Source: Platanthera guangdongensis (Eukaryota; Streptophyta; Magnoliopsida; Asparagales; Orchidaceae). Taken from it: DNA of 64,000 bases. Location of the stretch: positions 113,789,314 through 113,853,313 of the forward strand of contig CM077160.1 in NCBI GenBank assembly GCA_039583875.1, read 5' to 3'. Below the pieces are notes generated by a model. It was not told where the DNA came from, did not search any database, and worked only from the letters and a program-made list of their open reading frames with translations. Positions within the stretch are counted from its first letter, which is position 1, and each line of letters opens with the position of its first letter. The position numbers were made by a program, and so were the translations under genes. Shown here piece by piece: positions 54,501-64,000 of the stretch.

Positions 54501-56698
54501 TGTAACGCACCGAAACTCAAAAGAGCAACGGGAGGTGTTTTGGGCCAAATCTGGTATTTGGCAGGGGGCACACGGCCTTTGACACGGGAGTGTCCCAGGG
54601 CGTGTCAAGCCTGTGTCGATGATCGGTCCGAGGAGTCGAAATTTTCGCTCAACGATGTGTCGAGACAAGGAACATGGCCTGAGACACGGGCGTGTCTCAG
54701 GGCGTGTAGAGCCCGTGTCGACGATCGACCCGGGAAGTCGACATTTTCTCTCGACGTTGTGTCGAGACAGGGAACACGGCCTAGGACACGGGCGTGTCCA
54801 AGACCGTGTCGGGTAGTCGACGAAATTCGCTCGACAAAGTGTTGAGACAATGAACATGGCCCGGAGCCCAGGCGTGTTCGGGTTTGACACGGGCATGTCA
54901 AATAGGGCACGAGCGTGTCTAAGACCCGTGTGAGTCTCGGGTTGTTTTCGGGGCTGTGTCGATGGGGGCACACGACCAGGAACACGGGCGTGTCAGGTTA
55001 AACACGGGCGTGTTGGATGCCTGTGTGTTTTTCAATACGCGTCGATTTTGACGGCGAATGAGGGACAAGGACCTGGACACGGGCGTGTCGCAGGCCGTGT
55101 TCTGCCCAGGTTTTACTTTTCAGCTACGAATCGTAGCCATTCGTTTCCTTATTTTGGGATCCGACGGTTGGGGATTGTTCCTACTGGGATATACCCGGGA
55201 TTGGGCCTTTGAAACCCTCATTTTACTTGAGTGATTCTCTTTCTAAGTCAAGAGAGAGAGGAGAGCAAAGGAGGAAGAAGAAGCCTAGATCCGGTCATCG
55301 ACGGAGCTTCGGAGCTCCAAATCGCGAACTGACTTCGGATCTACGGAGGCAAGGAGAGTGCGGTGCTTTTCATCCGCTTACATTTCCATGGCACCAAGGA
55401 AGAACACTAGGGTAACGATTCTCTACTTGAGCATATGAAACTCTACTTCTTTTGCATAGGAAGCCTGCTCTCACAAGTTTGCGGTGAGTTTGAGGCGTTC
55501 CTTCGGGTTGATATGTAAAGTCCCCATTGTTTAGAGTCCGTATTCGAGAACGGATATAGTCATGATGTGTGAAGCCTACTCGGACAAGTTGGTCTGGATC
55601 GGTGATGTTATTTTGCATAAATGATCGGAGAAGACTCCGTGTGATTGGTTGTTTTTCGGGTTTTCTACGAGGTAGATTGCACCAGGGAGCCTTGGGGATT
55701 AACTCCAAGGTGCACCCAGAAAACTGGGCAGATACGTGATTCTGCCAACTTGGAGGCCTGGGAGCCAACTTGAACATAACCAGGTTATGTGAAGTGTGTA
55801 ACGGAAACGGGACTCGGGAGAAGTTTGACCCGCGTATATGGCTTAAATTGTCGTTGCGATGTAAGCACGGGTTAGATGCAACTGTACCCGTTCTATGTCG
55901 TCCGGTTAAAGAGACCTAAGGGTACGTGGTACTTGTCGTTGGCATAGATGAGGGTCTTCGGCGGTCTATGGCTTAAAATGATGTGACCCATGCCTGGAAG
56001 ACAAATTGCTCATAGTGTGGTCGTCAAAGTGGCGGTGGTGAGACCAGGGTGTCTATGGCTTAAATTGACGTGACATTGACCGGTTCACCGAGAATGTGCC
56101 CTAATAGCACGGAGCGTGTGGCCGTGCGTGCCAACGCCTGTGATGTAATGTATTTATATACTGCTTGATTTTGCTAATAAAGTGCAGGGAAGGAGCATCG
56201 CCGCCCGGAATTGGGGGCGAGATCGTTATAATTTGGTCAGCATGACTGACCGTTGATTTGATTTGCCACTATTGCGGTGGATTGTGCTTGCAGGTGCTGC
56301 TGGACCAAGCGGTCAATAGCGGGCTAAAGCCCAAGTTGCTGTGACGGCCCTCGAAGGAATAATTTTTGGATGTTTTCTTTATTCATATATGGACGGCCTG
56401 CGTGCCGAGGTTTGAAAACATGTAATTTTGAAGGAAAAAATTTGTAAGGCCTTAAGACCAGTACTTGTGTATTTGTACTTCATTCCTTTGGAATTGTTTA
56501 GTGGACATTCATGTTTTTCGTGTTGGGTTCTTTTAATTGCAACTTATAAAACTGCTTCCACTAGAATGACTCTGTGTAGGACGTTGAAATGGTTGGATGG
56601 TTTCCATTGAGTAACCACCAGGTCTGTCTGTGTTATATGGCGTCGGGCCCCGGCCAGACCTACTGCTATATGCTATGCGACGGATAGGGGGTGTTACA
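54501..56698 (+). repeat. 5' LTR of element K (2198 bp)
   Basis: It starts TGTAACGCACCGAAACTC and ends GGTGTTACA. Between 54560 and 55100 there are several copies of GACACGGGCGTGTC (6-bp arms around GG), for example near 54693, 54785 and 55078, and other CGTGTC/GACACG words. A TATA-like TATTTATATAC lies near 56150. Confidence 0.9.
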
Positions 56699-56799
56699 AT
56701 TTGGTATCAGACTACTGGTTTCGGTCAGGCTTAAAGTGAATTCGTGGACGAATTCTTTTTAAGGGGTGGTGAACACATGTATGTGCGTCATCGTTATAT

Positions 56800-57612
56800 C
56801 AACAAAAGAACTCATGAATGTACACTTAGGAATGAAAAATACACGTGTTTGGGGAACCTACGTGTTCCTATAATTGCGTTTTGCAATTTTTTTGGTCGCT
56901 TAACGGTGTTTTGTACCACTATAGGTGACCAAAAGCGGTGCTGGGCCGTCGGAACGCCGAGTTTCTGAGGCTAGTAGTGCACCAAATGATGCTCCTGCAA
57001 CACCTCCATCGGCTGAGACCATACGATTGGTGGCCGAAGCAGTGTTTGCCATGATCAAAACGCAGCCTACAAGGCAAATGCAGCAGCCCGCTCCTACGAT
57101 GGAGCAGGTACCACTTCCAGAGGTTGAGCGAGAAGAGTGGAGCAGGTAGTAGTGGAGCCGTTGGTGCCAAGGAGGGCAACCGAGAGACAGCTCAAACATG
57201 TCATGAGCTTTAATCCTCCGGTATTCTCGGGGTTGGAAACCCCATCTCAAGCTGAAGACTGGCTCTCCAAGGTGAAGAGAGTCTTGACAGCAACGGAGAC
57301 GGAGAAATGGCAAATGACCACTATTGCAACGTTCCTTCTGGACGGTGAAGCGAGATTGTGGTGGGAAGGCTTGGAGCTTCATCATTTGAGAGGTAGACAA
57401 CTTACAGACGTCCCGATGGAAGAGTTCTCGGGACTGTTCTTGGCAAGGTACCTCCCTTCTACTCAGAGGGTTTCGATGGAGAACGAGTTCCTGAAGTTGG
57501 TTCAAGGAGAGAGTAGCGTGGATGAATATCTCCACGTGTTTACTTGATTGAGTCGGTATGCTAGCTCCACCATCGCGGATGAGGAGCGCAAGACGAATCG
57601 ATTCTACAAGGG
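56800..57612 (+). pseudogene. gag: Gag (element K), N-terminal part
   Basis: The frame starting at 56925 reads VTKSGAGPSERRVSE; the codon is GTG, perhaps a mutated ATG, so the start is uncertain. A frameshift near 57147 leads to ATERQLKHVMSFNPPVF, the Retrotrans_gag core WLSKVKRVLTATETEKWQMT, then FLLDGEARLWWEGLELHH and FSGLFLARYLP, and ENEFLKLVQGESSVDEY. A stop at 57545 and a single-base loss near 57611 break the frame before GLRDDLRL. Confidence 0.8.
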
Positions 57613-58422
57613 TTGAGAGATGATTTGAGGCTACTACTCTCGGGGCTTATGACGCAGGGCTTCTTGACCCTGGTCAACACGGCCCGGTCCTTGGAGAAGG
57701 ACATGAAGAAGGTTCAAGCAAAGAAAAGTGTTTGTGACAAGAAGTCTGAGTTCAAGGTGCCGACTACTTCTAAGTCCGGCTATCGAAGGTTATATAAGAA
57801 GGCTAAGACTTCAGGTCCAGCTCCTTCTTTTGGTGCTTCTGGAGCGACTAAGGGTCGGACACCGGGTGCATGTTTTACTTGTGGAAAGCCGGGGCACTTT
57901 GCCCGTGATTGTTGGAGTGGGTGTCCCAAGTCTGAGAGAAAGCCGGGAGCAACTTATGAAGAGAAGGGCAAGGCGGTGGAGTCAACCGCGTCCCATTACG
58001 CTCCGGCTCAACCAAGGGTTTATAATCTTGGCCAACATGAGGCCATCAAACAAGCAGGATGTGGTGACAGGTACGGTTTAATTCGTAGCAAGTTAAATTT
58101 CTTTAAATACTTGTTATGCGTATGTTACCTTACCACTGCTTGTTTAGGATTTGTTTTGATTTGTGAGTTTTCGGTGAGAGCACTCTTTGATACGGGAGCT
58201 TCACACTCTTTCTTGTCCGAAGGATTCATATCGCGCATCGGAGTACCTTCTTCGATGACAAAGGACAAGTTGGATGTGTTGTTACCGAATGGGTGTTCGA
58301 TGCGTGCGGATAAAGTCTGCGATGTTAAGATTTGCATTGGGAATCAAGAGTTCGATCTGCAAGCATCGTTACTACCGTTGGTGGAGTTCGATGTTATATT
58401 TGGCATGGACTGGCTCTCGTAG
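57613..58422 (+). CDS. Gag C-terminus and protease (element K)
   Basis: A 269-codon frame continues Gag with RDDLRLLLSGLMTQGFLTLV, then CFTCGKPGHFARDCWSG (CCHC, about 57870). After a linker the RVP_2-type protease shows VRALFDTGASHSFLSEGFIS, with its catalytic D-T-G, and the motif FDVIFGMDWL. The frame stops at 58422 where DWLS-stop-QQAYIDC continues into RT, so one stop separates protease and RT. Confidence 0.85.
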   Translation: MRDDLRLLLSGLMTQGFLTLVNTARSLEKDMKKVQAKKSVCDKKSEFKVPTTSKSGYRRLYKKAKTSGPAPSFGASGATKGRTPGACFTCGKPGHFARDCWSGCPKSERKPGATYEEKGKAVESTASHYAPAQPRVYNLGQHEAIKQAGCGDRYGLIRSKLNFFKYLLCVCYLTTACLGFVLICEFSVRALFDTGASHSFLSEGFISRIGVPSSMTKDKLDVLLPNGCSMRADKVCDVKICIGNQEFDLQASLLPLVEFDVIFGMDWLS

Positions 58423-59285
58423 CAGCAAGCCTATATTGATTGCGGTCGCAAGGAAGTCAAATTGGGAGCAAGTCGTGAGATGACTTTTACGGGCTTGAAA
58501 GGATCGAGCAAGACATTGATGTCTGCTCTTCAGGTGGCGAAAGCGGTTCGTGCTGGTGCAGAGCTGTTCTTTACAGTAGTGGAGGTTGTAAAGCTAAAGC
58601 CTACGTTGGATAGTATTTTAGTGGTAGCTGAGTACCCTGATGTGTTCCCCGCAGATCTTCTTGGAGCCCCTCCTCAACGGGAGATAGATTTCACTATTGA
58701 GCTAGTGCCAGGTGCGAAGCCTGTGTCACGATCTCCGTATCGGCTAGCGCCTAAGGAAATGGCGGAGCTGAAGGTGCAACTTCAAGAGTTGTTGGAGCAA
58801 GGGTTTGTGCGTCCAAGTTCATCGCCTTGGAGCGCACCGGTCCTCTTTGTAAAGAAGAAGGACGGGAGCTTGAGACTCTGTATTGATTATTGGGAGTTGA
58901 ACAAGCTAACGGAAAAGAACAAGTACCCAATCCCAAGGATCGATGATCTTTTTGATCAGTTGGTCGGGTCGACGGTGTACTCTAAGTTGGATCTCAAGTT
59001 TGGTTACTATCAGCTGAGGATAAGGGAGAGTGATATCCCTAAGATAGCGTTCAGTACAAGATACAGGCATTACGAGTTTACGGTCATGCCGTTTGGGCTG
59101 ACGAATGCACCGTCAGTTTTCATGGATTTGATGACAGGACCTTCAGGGAGTACTTGGACCATTTTGTGATCGTCTTCATCGACGATATTTTGGTGTACTC
59201 GCAGAGTGAGGAAGATCACTTCAGACATCTTCATTTGGTTTTGGAGATGATAAGGAGGAATCAATTGTACGCCAAGTTCTCGAAG
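58423..59285 (+). pseudogene. Gypsy reverse transcriptase (element K)
   Basis: The 235-codon frame from 58462 has [58 protein letters not shown] (Arg to Trp in DYREL), [14 protein letters not shown] and [20 protein letters not shown] frameshift near 59137 is followed by [18 protein letters not shown] with the catalytic IDD. The other RT sites appear intact. Confidence 0.9.
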
Positions 59286-60010
59286 TGCGAGTTTTGTTTC
59301 CCTCAGTGGCGTTCCTCGGTCATATAGTGAGTGGGGATGGTATTATTGTGGATCCGGCGAAGATTGTTGCGATACGAGAGTGGCCTGAGCTTTCTACGGT
59401 AGCGGAAGTCCGGAGCTTTCTGGGGCTTGCCGGCTATTATAGGCGCTTCGTAGAGAACTTCTCGCGGATAGCGTTACCTCTCACTACTTTGACGAGGAAG
59501 GAGCAGAAGTTTGTTTGGATGCCGGAGTGCGCGCGAGCTTTTGAGGAGTTGAAATGTCGGTTGACCACGATGCCTGTGTTGAGTTCATCGAGTGGGACCG
59601 AAGGTTATGAGATTTATAGCGATGCTTCGGGCAGTGGTTTGGGTTGTGTGCTGTTACAGTATGGAAGTGTTATAGCATATGGCTCGAGACAGCTGAAGGT
59701 GCACGAGAGGAACTATCCGGTCCATGACTTGGAGTTAGCGGCCGTGATTTTTGCCTTGAAGCTGTGGAGGCATTATTTGTACAGTGTGAAGATTGATATC
59801 TACACCGATCACAAGAGCCTGAAGTATTTGGTCGATCAGAAAGATCTAAACATGCGGCAGCGTAGATGGATGGAGTTCCTGGGGGACTATACATTCATGA
59901 TCCACTACGTGTCTGGTAAAGGTAATGAGGTTGCGGATGCGTTGAGTCGCGGGCCCCAACTCAAGCCAATTGGTTGTCGGTCCATGACGAGCGGTTGGTT
60001 CGGGAGTTAG
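59286..60010 (+). CDS. RNase H (element K)
   Basis: The 241-codon frame begins with [20 protein letters not shown], the RT thumb, and [19 protein letters not shown]. The RNase H follows with [18 protein letters not shown] (first Asp), [19 protein letters not shown] (Glu), [20 protein letters not shown] (Asp) and [13 protein letters not shown] (last Asp). All four acidic sites are present. It ends at 60010, where the frame shifts to integrase. Confidence 0.9.
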
Positions 60011-60831
60011 AGGCGTTGGAGATCTTTTGCGTTGATAAGCAATCAAGTGCTGAAGCAGTATTGAATTGGACTGAAGTCCAATATGACCTGGCTGATCGGA
60101 TTCGGCGGGCGTTGGATATGGATGTCCACATGAAGCAACTCATGTTAGAGGCTCTGGATGGGTCAAATTCCCAATTCATTGTGGAGGACGGATTACTTTG
60201 GAAAGACGGTCGTCTGTGCGTCCCAAGCGTGGGCAATTTGCGGGTGGAATTGTTGTACGAGGCGCATCATACCAAATACTCAATTCACCCGGGGATCACG
60301 AAGATGTACCGCGATGTTAAGAAATTGTTCTGGTGGCCAGGACTGAAAAAGGATGTGGCGCTCTACGTGGCGAAGTGTCAAACTTGCACCTTGGTGAAGG
60401 CGGAATGCCAAAAGCCGGGAGGATTCTTGAAATCCTTGCCTATTCCGGAGTGGAAGTTCGACGACATTACTATGGACTTTGTGCACGGGTTGCCAAGGTC
60501 GCAAAAGGGGAACGACGCCATTTGGGTGGTCGTAGATCGTCTAACGAAGGTGTCGCATTTCATTCCGCATAGGAAGGATGATCCGGTTGAGAAATTGGCC
60601 AAGTTGTATGTAGATAATATTGTACGGCTTCATGGTGTGCCCCGCAGCATCGTGAGTGACCGAGATGGGCGGTTCACGTCCAATGATTGGAGGCTGGTGC
60701 AGCAGATGTTGGGAACAAAGCTGAGTTTTAGCACAGCCTTTCATCCGCAAACGGATGGGCAGACCGAGAGGGTCAATAGGACAATGGAAGACATGCTTCG
60801 CATGTGTGTCCTGGAATTTGGAAAGCAATGA
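59974..60831 (+). CDS. Integrase core (element K)
   Basis: A 285-codon frame contains the zinc region [20 protein letters not shown], and CQTC. The rve core has [19 protein letters not shown] (first Asp), [12 protein letters not shown] (second Asp) and [18 protein letters not shown] (Glu). All three catalytic residues are present. A stop at 60831 (GKQ-stop) interrupts the link to the C-terminal part. It overlaps the RNase H frame by 37 bp owing to a frameshift. Confidence 0.9.
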   Translation: MSVHDERLVRELEALEIFCVDKQSSAEAVLNWTEVQYDLADRIRRALDMDVHMKQLMLEALDGSNSQFIVEDGLLWKDGRLCVPSVGNLRVELLYEAHHTKYSIHPGITKMYRDVKKLFWWPGLKKDVALYVAKCQTCTLVKAECQKPGGFLKSLPIPEWKFDDITMDFVHGLPRSQKGNDAIWVVVDRLTKVSHFIPHRKDDPVEKLAKLYVDNIVRLHGVPRSIVSDRDGRFTSNDWRLVQQMLGTKLSFSTAFHPQTDGQTERVNRTMEDMLRMCVLEFGKQ

Positions 60832-61524
60832 GAAGATCACATATACTTGGTGGAATTCGCTTACAATAATAACTACCAGTCGAGCATTCAAATGGAGCCC
60901 TTCGAGGCCCTTTATGGTAGAAAATGTCGCACGCCGTTGTCCTGGTTGGAAACGGGTGAATAAAAGTTGTATAAGCGACTAAAGGAGGATGATGCTACTT
61001 CTTTGGTGAGAACCATTCGGGAGAGGTTGCTAATCGCTCAGGACCGCCAGGCTAAGTACTATAATGCCAAGCACAAGAACGTGGAGTTCGCTGTTGGCAA
61101 TTGGGTGTACTTGAAGATAAAGCCGTTCAAGGGTGTCTCGCAGGTGCGGCGCTTGAAGAAGCTAAGCCCGAGGTACCTTGGACCATTTGAGGTTCTGGAG
61201 CGGATTGGTGAAGCAGCATACCGGTTGAAGCTGTCTGTGGAGCTTAGTGGTCTACATGATGTATTCCATATATTGGTGCTGCGGAAGGTGGTGCAAGAGC
61301 CTACACAAGTGATCGCGGTCGATCAAGTGCCGGTTGATAGTGGGTTGATGACGAGGGTCAAGCCCGTACGTATTGAAGACTCGGAAGTCAAGCGGCTACG
61401 CAATAAAGTGATCAAGATGGTCAAGGTCCGTTGGGACAATTGCGGTCATGAGGAGCTCTTTTGGGAGCGAGAGCAGACTATGGTTGAGGAGTACCCGAAG
61501 TTGTTTCACTCAAGTACCATTTAA
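60832..61524 (+). CDS. Integrase C-terminus with chromodomain-like tail (element K)
   Basis: The piece VEFAYNNNYQSSIQMEPFEALYGRKC reads in frame after the stop, with one further stop at 60961. The 185-codon frame from 60967 contains GNWVYLKIKPFKGVS, the GPFEVLERIGEAAYRLKL motif and LHDVFHILVLRK. At its end VKRLRNKVIKMVKVRWDN and EELFWEREQTMVEEYPKLF match the chromodomain-like C-terminus of Tekay elements. It ends at 61524, 70 bp before the LTR. Confidence 0.85.
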
Positions 61525-61594
61525 GTTTTATGTTTCTTTCCTGTATGTCCTTTATGTAATTTCAAGGACGAAATTCTTTTAAGAGGGGGAGAGT

Positions 61595-63805
61595 TGTAAC
61601 GCCCCGAAACTCAAAAGAGCAACAGAGGCGTTTTGGGCCAAATCTGGTATTTGGCAAGGGGCACACGGCCTGGGACACGCCCGTGTCCCAGGGCGTGTCA
61701 AGCCCGTGTCGACGATCGGTCCGAGGAGTCGACATTTTCGCGTGACGATGTGTCGAGACAAGGAACACGACCTGAGACACGGGCGTGTCTCAGGGCGTGT
61801 CGAGCCCGTGTCGACGATCGGCCCGGGAAGTCGACATTTTCGCTCGACATTGTGCGAGACAGGCAACACGGCCTAGGACACGGCGTGTCCAAGGCCGTGT
61901 CGGGTTGTAGACAAACTTCGCTCGACGAAGTGTGGAGACAATGAACACTGCCCGGAGCTCAGCGTGTTTGGTTTTGACACGGGCGTGTCAAATAGGACAC
62001 GGGCGTGTCCAAGACCCGTGTGAGTCTCGGGTTGTTTTCGGGGCTGTGTCGATGGGGGCACACGGCCAGGAACACGGCCATGTCAGTTTGAACACGGGCG
62101 TGTCAGGTTAAACACGGGCGTGTTGGATGCCCATGTGTTTTTCGAGACGCATCAATTTTGACGGCGAATGAGGGACATGGCCCTAGACACGGGCGTATCG
62201 CAGGCCGTGTTCGGCCCAGGTTTTACTTTTGAGCTACGAATCATAGCCATTCGTTTCCTTATTTTGGGATCTGACGGTAGGGGGTTGTTCCTACTGGGAT
62301 ATTCCCGAGATTGGGCCTTTGAAACCCTCATTTTACTTGAGTGGTTCTCTTTCTAAGTCAAGATAGAGGGGAGAGCAAAGGAGGAAGAAGAAGCCTAGAT
62401 CCGATCACCGGCGGAGCTTCGGAGCTCCAAATCGCGAACCGACTTCGGATCTATGGAGGCAAGGAGAGTGCGGTGCTTTTCATCCGCTTACATTTTGATG
62501 GCGCCAAGGAAGTATGCTAAGGTAACGATTCTCTACTTGAGCATGTGAAGCTCTACTTCTTTTGCATAGGAAGCCCGCTCTCGCGAGTTTGCGGTGAGTT
62601 TGAGGCGTTCCTTCGGGTAGATATGTAAAGTCCCCATTGTTTAGAGTCCGTATTTGAGAACGGACATAGTCATGATGTGTGAAGCCTACCCGGACAAGTT
62701 GGTCTGGATCGGTGATGTTGCATTGCATAAATGACCGGAGAAGACTCCGTGTGATTGGTTGTTTTCGGATTTTCTACGAGGTAATTGCAGTAGGGAGCCT
62801 TGGGGATTAACTCCAAGGTGCACCCGAAAAACTGGGCAGATACGTGATTCTGCCAACTTGGAGGCCTGGGAGCCAACTTGAACATAACCGGTTTATGTGA
62901 AGTGTGTAACGGAAACGGGACTCAGGAGAAGTTTGACCCGCGCATATGGCTTAAATTGTTGTTGCGATGTGAGCACGGGTTAGATGGAACCCTACCCGTT
63001 CTATGTCGTTCGGTTAAAGAGACCTAAGGGTACGTGGTACTTGTCGTTGGCATAGATGAGGGTCTTCGGCGGTCTATGGCTTAAAATGACGTGACTCATA
63101 CCGGGAAGACAAATTGCTCATAGTGTGGCCGTCAAAGTGGCGGTGGTGAGACCGGGGTGTCTATGGCTTAAATTGACGTGACATTGACCGGTTCACCGAG
63201 AATGTGCTATGAGAGCACGAGGCATGTGGCCGTGCGTGCCAACGCCTGTGATGCAATGTATTTATATACTGCTTGGTTATGCTAATAAAGTGCAAGGAAG
63301 GAGCATCGCCGCCCTGAATTGGGGGCGAGATCGTTATAATTTGGTCAGCATGGCTGACCGTTGCTTTGATTTGCCACCATTGCGGTGGATTGTGCTTGCA
63401 GGTGCTGCTGGACCAAGCGGTCAATAGAGGGCGAAAGCCCAAGTTGCTATGCCGGCCCTCGAAGGCCTAATTTTTGGATGTTTTTTTATTCATGTATGTC
63501 CGGCCTGCATGCCTAGATTTGAGAACATGTAATTTTGAAGGAAACAATTTGTAAGGCCTTAAGGCCAGTACTTATGTATTTGTACTTCATTCCTTTGGGA
63601 TTGTTTAGTGGACATTCATGCTTTTTGTGCTGAGTTCTTTTAATTGCAACTTATAAAACTGCTTCCGCTAGAATGACTCTGTGTAGGACGTTGAAATGGT
63701 TCGATGGTTTCCATTGAGTAACCTCCCGGTCTGTCTGTGATATATGGCGTCGGGCCCCGGCCAGACCTACTGTTATATGCTATGCGACGGATATGGGGTG
63801 TTACA
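61595..63805 (+). repeat. 3' LTR of element K (2211 bp)
   Basis: It starts TGTAACGCCCCGAAACTC and ends GGTGTTACA before ATGAG. GACACGGGCGTGTC copies lie near 61777, 61977 and 61997, with mutated versions elsewhere. It differs from the 5' LTR by many substitutions and small indels, so K is clearly older than J. Confidence 0.9.
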
Positions 63806-63810
63806 ATGAG

Positions 63811-64000
63811 GTCCTGATCGCATGCCTCTGACTTACCATCAACTGCATGACAGAGAACCTGATGGTTCATACTGACTCCCAACTGGTTATTTCGCAAATC
63901 AAAAGGGACTAAGAAGCAAGCAATGACCAACTATCATAATACATCTTGCTCGTCAGACCTCTCCTCCAAAAGATCCCCCACACCAAATCCTCCACATACC
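63811..64000 (+). pseudogene. Archaeal-type RNase H, second part (element I), after insertion K
   Basis: After TSD ATGAG the frame resumes as VLIACL, then a stop, LTINCMTENLMVHTDSQLVISQIKRD. This gives the Asp of the HTDSQ motif of the extra RNase H begun at 54331. The downstream integrase is beyond the window. Confidence 0.85.

Larger units (their letters stand above)
54501..63805 (+). mobile_element. Element K: Tekay-type chromovirus (Gypsy), 9.3 kb, nearly complete
   Basis: LTRs 54501-56698 (2198 bp) and 61595-63805 (2211 bp), TSD ATGAG (54496-54500 and 63806-63810), iMet-type primer site TTTGGTATCAGACTAC (from 56701) and PPT AAGAGGGGGAGAGT. Gag, PR, RT, RNase H, INT and a C-terminal chromodomain-like segment are in the Gypsy order. 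The 2.2-kb LTR and C-terminal motif point to the Tekay/Del lineage. Four or more stops and frameshifts mean that this copy is not active. Confidence 0.95.
45240..64000 (+). mobile_element. Element I: Tat-like Gypsy retrotransposon, the host of J and K (right end outside)
   Basis: Gag (45240-46200), protease (split by J), RT, RNase H and archaeal-type RNase H (split by K) are read in order on the plus strand. The extra RNase H assigns it to the dual-RNase-H Tat group. Its gag is cut on the left by the LTR of G. The target duplications of J (CCACC) and K (ATGAG) make the segments joinable without ambiguity. Confidence 0.85.

Noticed and set aside
1..64000. Search for a host gene or a non-transposon system between the elements
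   Set aside because: All stretches above 300 bp could be placed inside an LTR element or were featureless decayed internal DNA; the only unexplained spacer is 4791-4877.

Overview
This window is repetitive DNA from a flowering plant nuclear genome. I found no host gene, tRNA or rRNA. Almost every base belongs to LTR retrotransposons of the Copia and Gypsy superfamilies, nested in one another. A run of exactly 500 N (17326-17825) marks a draft-assembly gap. Plant origin is supported by the lineages seen (Tat-type Gypsy with an extra RNase H, a Tekay-type chromovirus, Sirevirus-like Copia), tRNA-iMet-type primer sites and 75-85 nt GT-AG introns. The species cannot be told.

Layout, using letters for elements. 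A: internally deleted Tat-like Gypsy (1-4790) with gag and protease remnants, 24 copies of a 79-bp repeat and a 3' LTR. B: truncated Copia (4878-5858). C: Sirevirus-like Copia (5859-17325) whose 3' LTR runs into the gap; it carries arrays of the palindrome GTGTCGACAC and a long 3' accessory ORF. D: Copia split into 17826-18183 and 33027-36513. E: 14.8-kb Tat-type Gypsy (18184-33026) inserted in the RNase H of D, with TSD CACTT. F: solo LTR of the C family (24683-25964, TSD TTTTT) inside E. G: LTR element with a 60-bp tandem array (36514-37047 and 42345-45239). H: full-length Copia (37048-42339, TSD CTCCT) inside G's array, same family as B. I: Tat-like Gypsy (45240-46362, 52462-54500, 63806-64000), the host of the right half. 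J: minus-strand Copia derivative (46363-52461, TSD CCACC) inside I's protease. K: Tekay-type chromovirus (54501-63805, TSD ATGAG) inside I's second RNase H.

The insertion order follows from the nesting: F is younger than E, and E than D; H is younger than G; J and K are both younger than I. J is the youngest by LTR comparison, with three differences seen over 1.88 kb. Most polyproteins are broken by stops and frameshifts. The exception is J, whose 887-codon ORF is uninterrupted although it has lost all three integrase catalytic residues, a zinc-knuckle cysteine and the whole RT/RNase H region.

Three signals deserve most attention. First, E carries two antisense transcription units, each with its own TATA box, containing three GT-AG introns of 76-83 nt; one unit encodes a protein like the PF04195 'putative gypsy type transposon' family. 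Second, C has a second GTGTCGACAC array outside the LTR, directly upstream of a TATA box and the start of the 3' accessory ORF. Third, every LTR family here has a CG-centred palindrome cluster upstream of its TATA box, although the families are unrelated and the motifs differ.
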